A stretch of DNA of 64,000 nt from Maribacter caenipelagi (GTDB lineage Bacteria; Bacteroidota; Bacteroidia; Flavobacteriales; Flavobacteriaceae). Shown one piece after another: positions 62,623 to 64,000 of this stretch. Below the pieces are notes generated by a model that saw nothing but the letters and a program-made list of their open reading frames with translations, made no database searches and had not been told where the DNA came from. Position numbers and translations under genes: made by a program. The stretch spans positions 1 to 64,000 of the forward strand of contig NZ_SNZW01000017.1 of NCBI RefSeq assembly GCF_004364175.1, read 5' to 3'. Numbering within the stretch: the first letter of the stretch is position 1; each line of letters starts with the position of its first letter.

Positions 62623-63480
62623 ATGAATAAACTTATACTATCCACGCTCATAATACTTACTTCCCTAGCATCATGTAATAATTACGGACAGTTAAAAGTA
62701 ATTGCGGACTTACCTAATAGTTTAGCTGAAAATTCAGGACTGGTAACCTATAATGATTCTACAGTTTGGGTCGTTGAAGACGGTGGCAATAAAGACGAAA
62801 TTTACCAAGTAAATTTAAATGGCGAAATCCTTAAAAGTTTAGAGGTGAAAAATGGTAAGAACCATGATTGGGAAGATCTTACTAAAGACACTTCTGGTAA
62901 TCTCTACATAGCCGATATCGGCAACAACGCAAATGATCGTAAAAATTTGGTCATTCTAAAATTACCAAACCCCACTATTGAACCTGGCGACAAAATTGAT
63001 GCAGAAAAGATTGAGCTATACTACCCAGATCAAAAAAAATTCCCGCCAAAAAAAGATGCCTTTTTCTATGATTCTGAAGCTATATTTCACCACGGTAACC
63101 AATTATATATTGTAACTAAAAATAGATCTAAATCGTTTACTGGTGAAGCTCATATTTATTCTGTACCTGATACTAAAGGTAATTACGAAGCTAAGCTGGT
63201 CGGTTCTTTTACACCATGTAAAGATTGGAAAACTTGCCAAATAACTTCTATTGACATATCACCAAAAGGTGATAAAATTATAGCACTCAGTTATGGAAAG
63301 CTTTTCATTTTTACGGATTTCACCTGGGATGATTTCACTAAAGGAAATATGCAAGAAATTGACCTAGGCGCTCGCTCCCAATTGGAGTCAGTTTGCTTTT
63401 TAAATGACAATACCTTACTCATTTCTGATGAAAAATCGCATGGTGAAGGGGGAAATCTCTACACTTACTCTTTAAAGTAA
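62623..63480 (+). CDS. Beta-propeller-like lipoprotein
   Basis: A 285-residue lipoprotein with lipobox LTSLASC (Cys18). It has repeated strand motifs (NSGLVTYNDSTVWVVEDGG; WEDLTKDTSGNLYIADIGNN; SEAIFHHGNQLYIVTKNRS; QLESVCFLNDNTLLISDEK) that suggest a beta-propeller fold, close to SdiA-regulated-like or NHL-type proteins. No catalytic motif. Ligand or partner unknown. It ends the plus-strand set that begins with the VCBS genes and is convergent with a barrel protein gene. Confidence 0.6.
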   Translation: MNKLILSTLIILTSLASCNNYGQLKVIADLPNSLAENSGLVTYNDSTVWVVEDGGNKDEIYQVNLNGEILKSLEVKNGKNHDWEDLTKDTSGNLYIADIGNNANDRKNLVILKLPNPTIEPGDKIDAEKIELYYPDQKKFPPKKDAFFYDSEAIFHHGNQLYIVTKNRSKSFTGEAHIYSVPDTKGNYEAKLVGSFTPCKDWKTCQITSIDISPKGDKIIALSYGKLFIFTDFTWDDFTKGNMQEIDLGARSQLESVCFLNDNTLLISDEKSHGEGGNLYTYSLK

Positions 63481-63489
63481 TCAAATCAC

Positions 63490-64000
63490 CTAAAAGCCAA
63501 AACCTAGTCCGAAGGTAAATCTTGGTCCTTCTTCACTAGCGAAAATGGCAGTATTGATCGAAATGATATCAGAAGCATTTAAAAAGAATCCTCCTCCATA
63601 TGAAGTATGCCAACGACCAGAACTCATTTCAGGCATCCAAACTCTACCATAATCAAATCCTCCAAAAAGACCCATTGCCATTGGCAATAATCGGGTACGT
63701 TTCTTTTTTAAACTAAATCTTATATCTGTATTCTGATAGTATGATGTTTTACCGGTAAAACGTTGATTTCTAAATCCGCGAAGACCATCTATACCTCCAA
63801 TACTTGCTGCTTGGTAAAATTCAAAATCATCACCAATATTAAAATGTGCTTTCCACTTAGTTGCTAATACCAGCCTACCATTAGGTATCAATTTATAATC
63901 AAAACCCAGGCTAGGTATAATGTAACCAAAACTACCCGCTTCTTTTGAAATATTCTCTTTGAAACCTGCCTGTAATGACGATGACATTCCTAAAGTTGGG
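63490..64000 (-). CDS. BamA/TamA-family outer-membrane barrel, C-terminal part
   Basis: At least 169 residues of the C-terminal barrel end of an outer-membrane protein of the BamA/TamA (surface antigen/D15) type. It has alternating strands with FGGFDYGRVWMPEMSSGRWHTSYGGGFFL and a final FTFGLGFGF with terminal Phe. The frame runs off the right edge of the window without a clear start; the Met at 63987 is internal. The gene is incomplete here, so its N-terminal domains and exact family cannot be assessed. Confidence 0.65.
   Translation of the reverse strand, partial: PTLGMSSSLQAGFKENISKEAGSFGYIIPSLGFDYKLIPNGRLVLATKWKAHFNIGDDFEFYQAASIGGIDGLRGFRNQRFTGKTSYYQNTDIRFSLKKKRTRLLPMAMGLFGGFDYGRVWMPEMSSGRWHTSYGGGFFLNASDIISINTAIFASEEGPRFTFGLGFGF

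Overview
The window looks like a chromosomal segment of a marine Flavobacteriaceae member (Bacteroidota), possibly close to Maribacter, Zobellia or Arenibacter. This is inferred from low GC, a SusC/SusD pair, type IX secretion (T9SS) type B sorting with a PorP/SprF partner, a mevalonate pathway, an arginine pathway with a SOTCase/AOTCase-like transcarbamylase, and almost no Shine-Dalgarno signals. No rRNA, tRNA, insertion sequence or CRISPR array was seen.

Layout. (1) 1-2950: accessory single-gene units (HNH-like protein, MORN/TonB-C protein, isochorismatase-like hydrolase) separated by related ~200-bp intergenic sites. Each of the first two genes is bracketed by its own exact 10-bp inverted repeat, as in integron gene cassettes, but no integrase is in view. 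(2) 2947-10720: housekeeping and uncharacterised genes (methyltransferase, DUF885 lipoprotein, DUF983, AraC regulator, NTF2-like, arginase family, membrane glycosyltransferase). (3) 10785-22593: a complete arginine plus proline biosynthesis locus (GNAT, argG, argC, proC, argD, proA, proB, argF', small membrane protein, argB, argE, argH). A 28-codon arginine-rich leader ORF precedes it, and TTAGGAG heptamer arrays lie in its spacers. (4) 22590-32307: a YihY-like protein, a 2,556-residue DUF285/Fn3-like T9SS surface protein, and its PorP/SprF partner. (5) 32304-37404 (minus strand): metallopeptidase, RluB-type pseudouridine synthase, UbiA prenyltransferase, mevalonate kinase and diphosphomevalonate decarboxylase. 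(6) 37486-53498: TspO, then a maltose-type utilisation locus. Its minus-strand operon is lacI-pgmB-GH65-GH13-GDPD-flavoprotein-DUF1697; susC/susD diverge from it, and a sodium:solute symporter follows. A LacI-type palindrome lies in the divergent promoter. (7) 53774-63480: two large VCBS/ASPIC-UnbV lipoproteins, a vanadium-haloperoxidase/PAP2-like lipoprotein, a GyrI-like effector-binding protein and a beta-propeller-like lipoprotein. A partial BamA/TamA-like barrel ends the window.

How the genes work together. The arginine/proline genes make both amino acids from glutamate, probably controlled by ribosome stalling on the leader. The maltose locus would import maltose or maltodextrins (SusC/D), cleave them by phosphorolysis (GH65), isomerise beta-glucose-1-phosphate (PgmB), and be controlled by LacI. 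The most unusual signals are the cassette-like array at the left edge and the arginine leader peptide.
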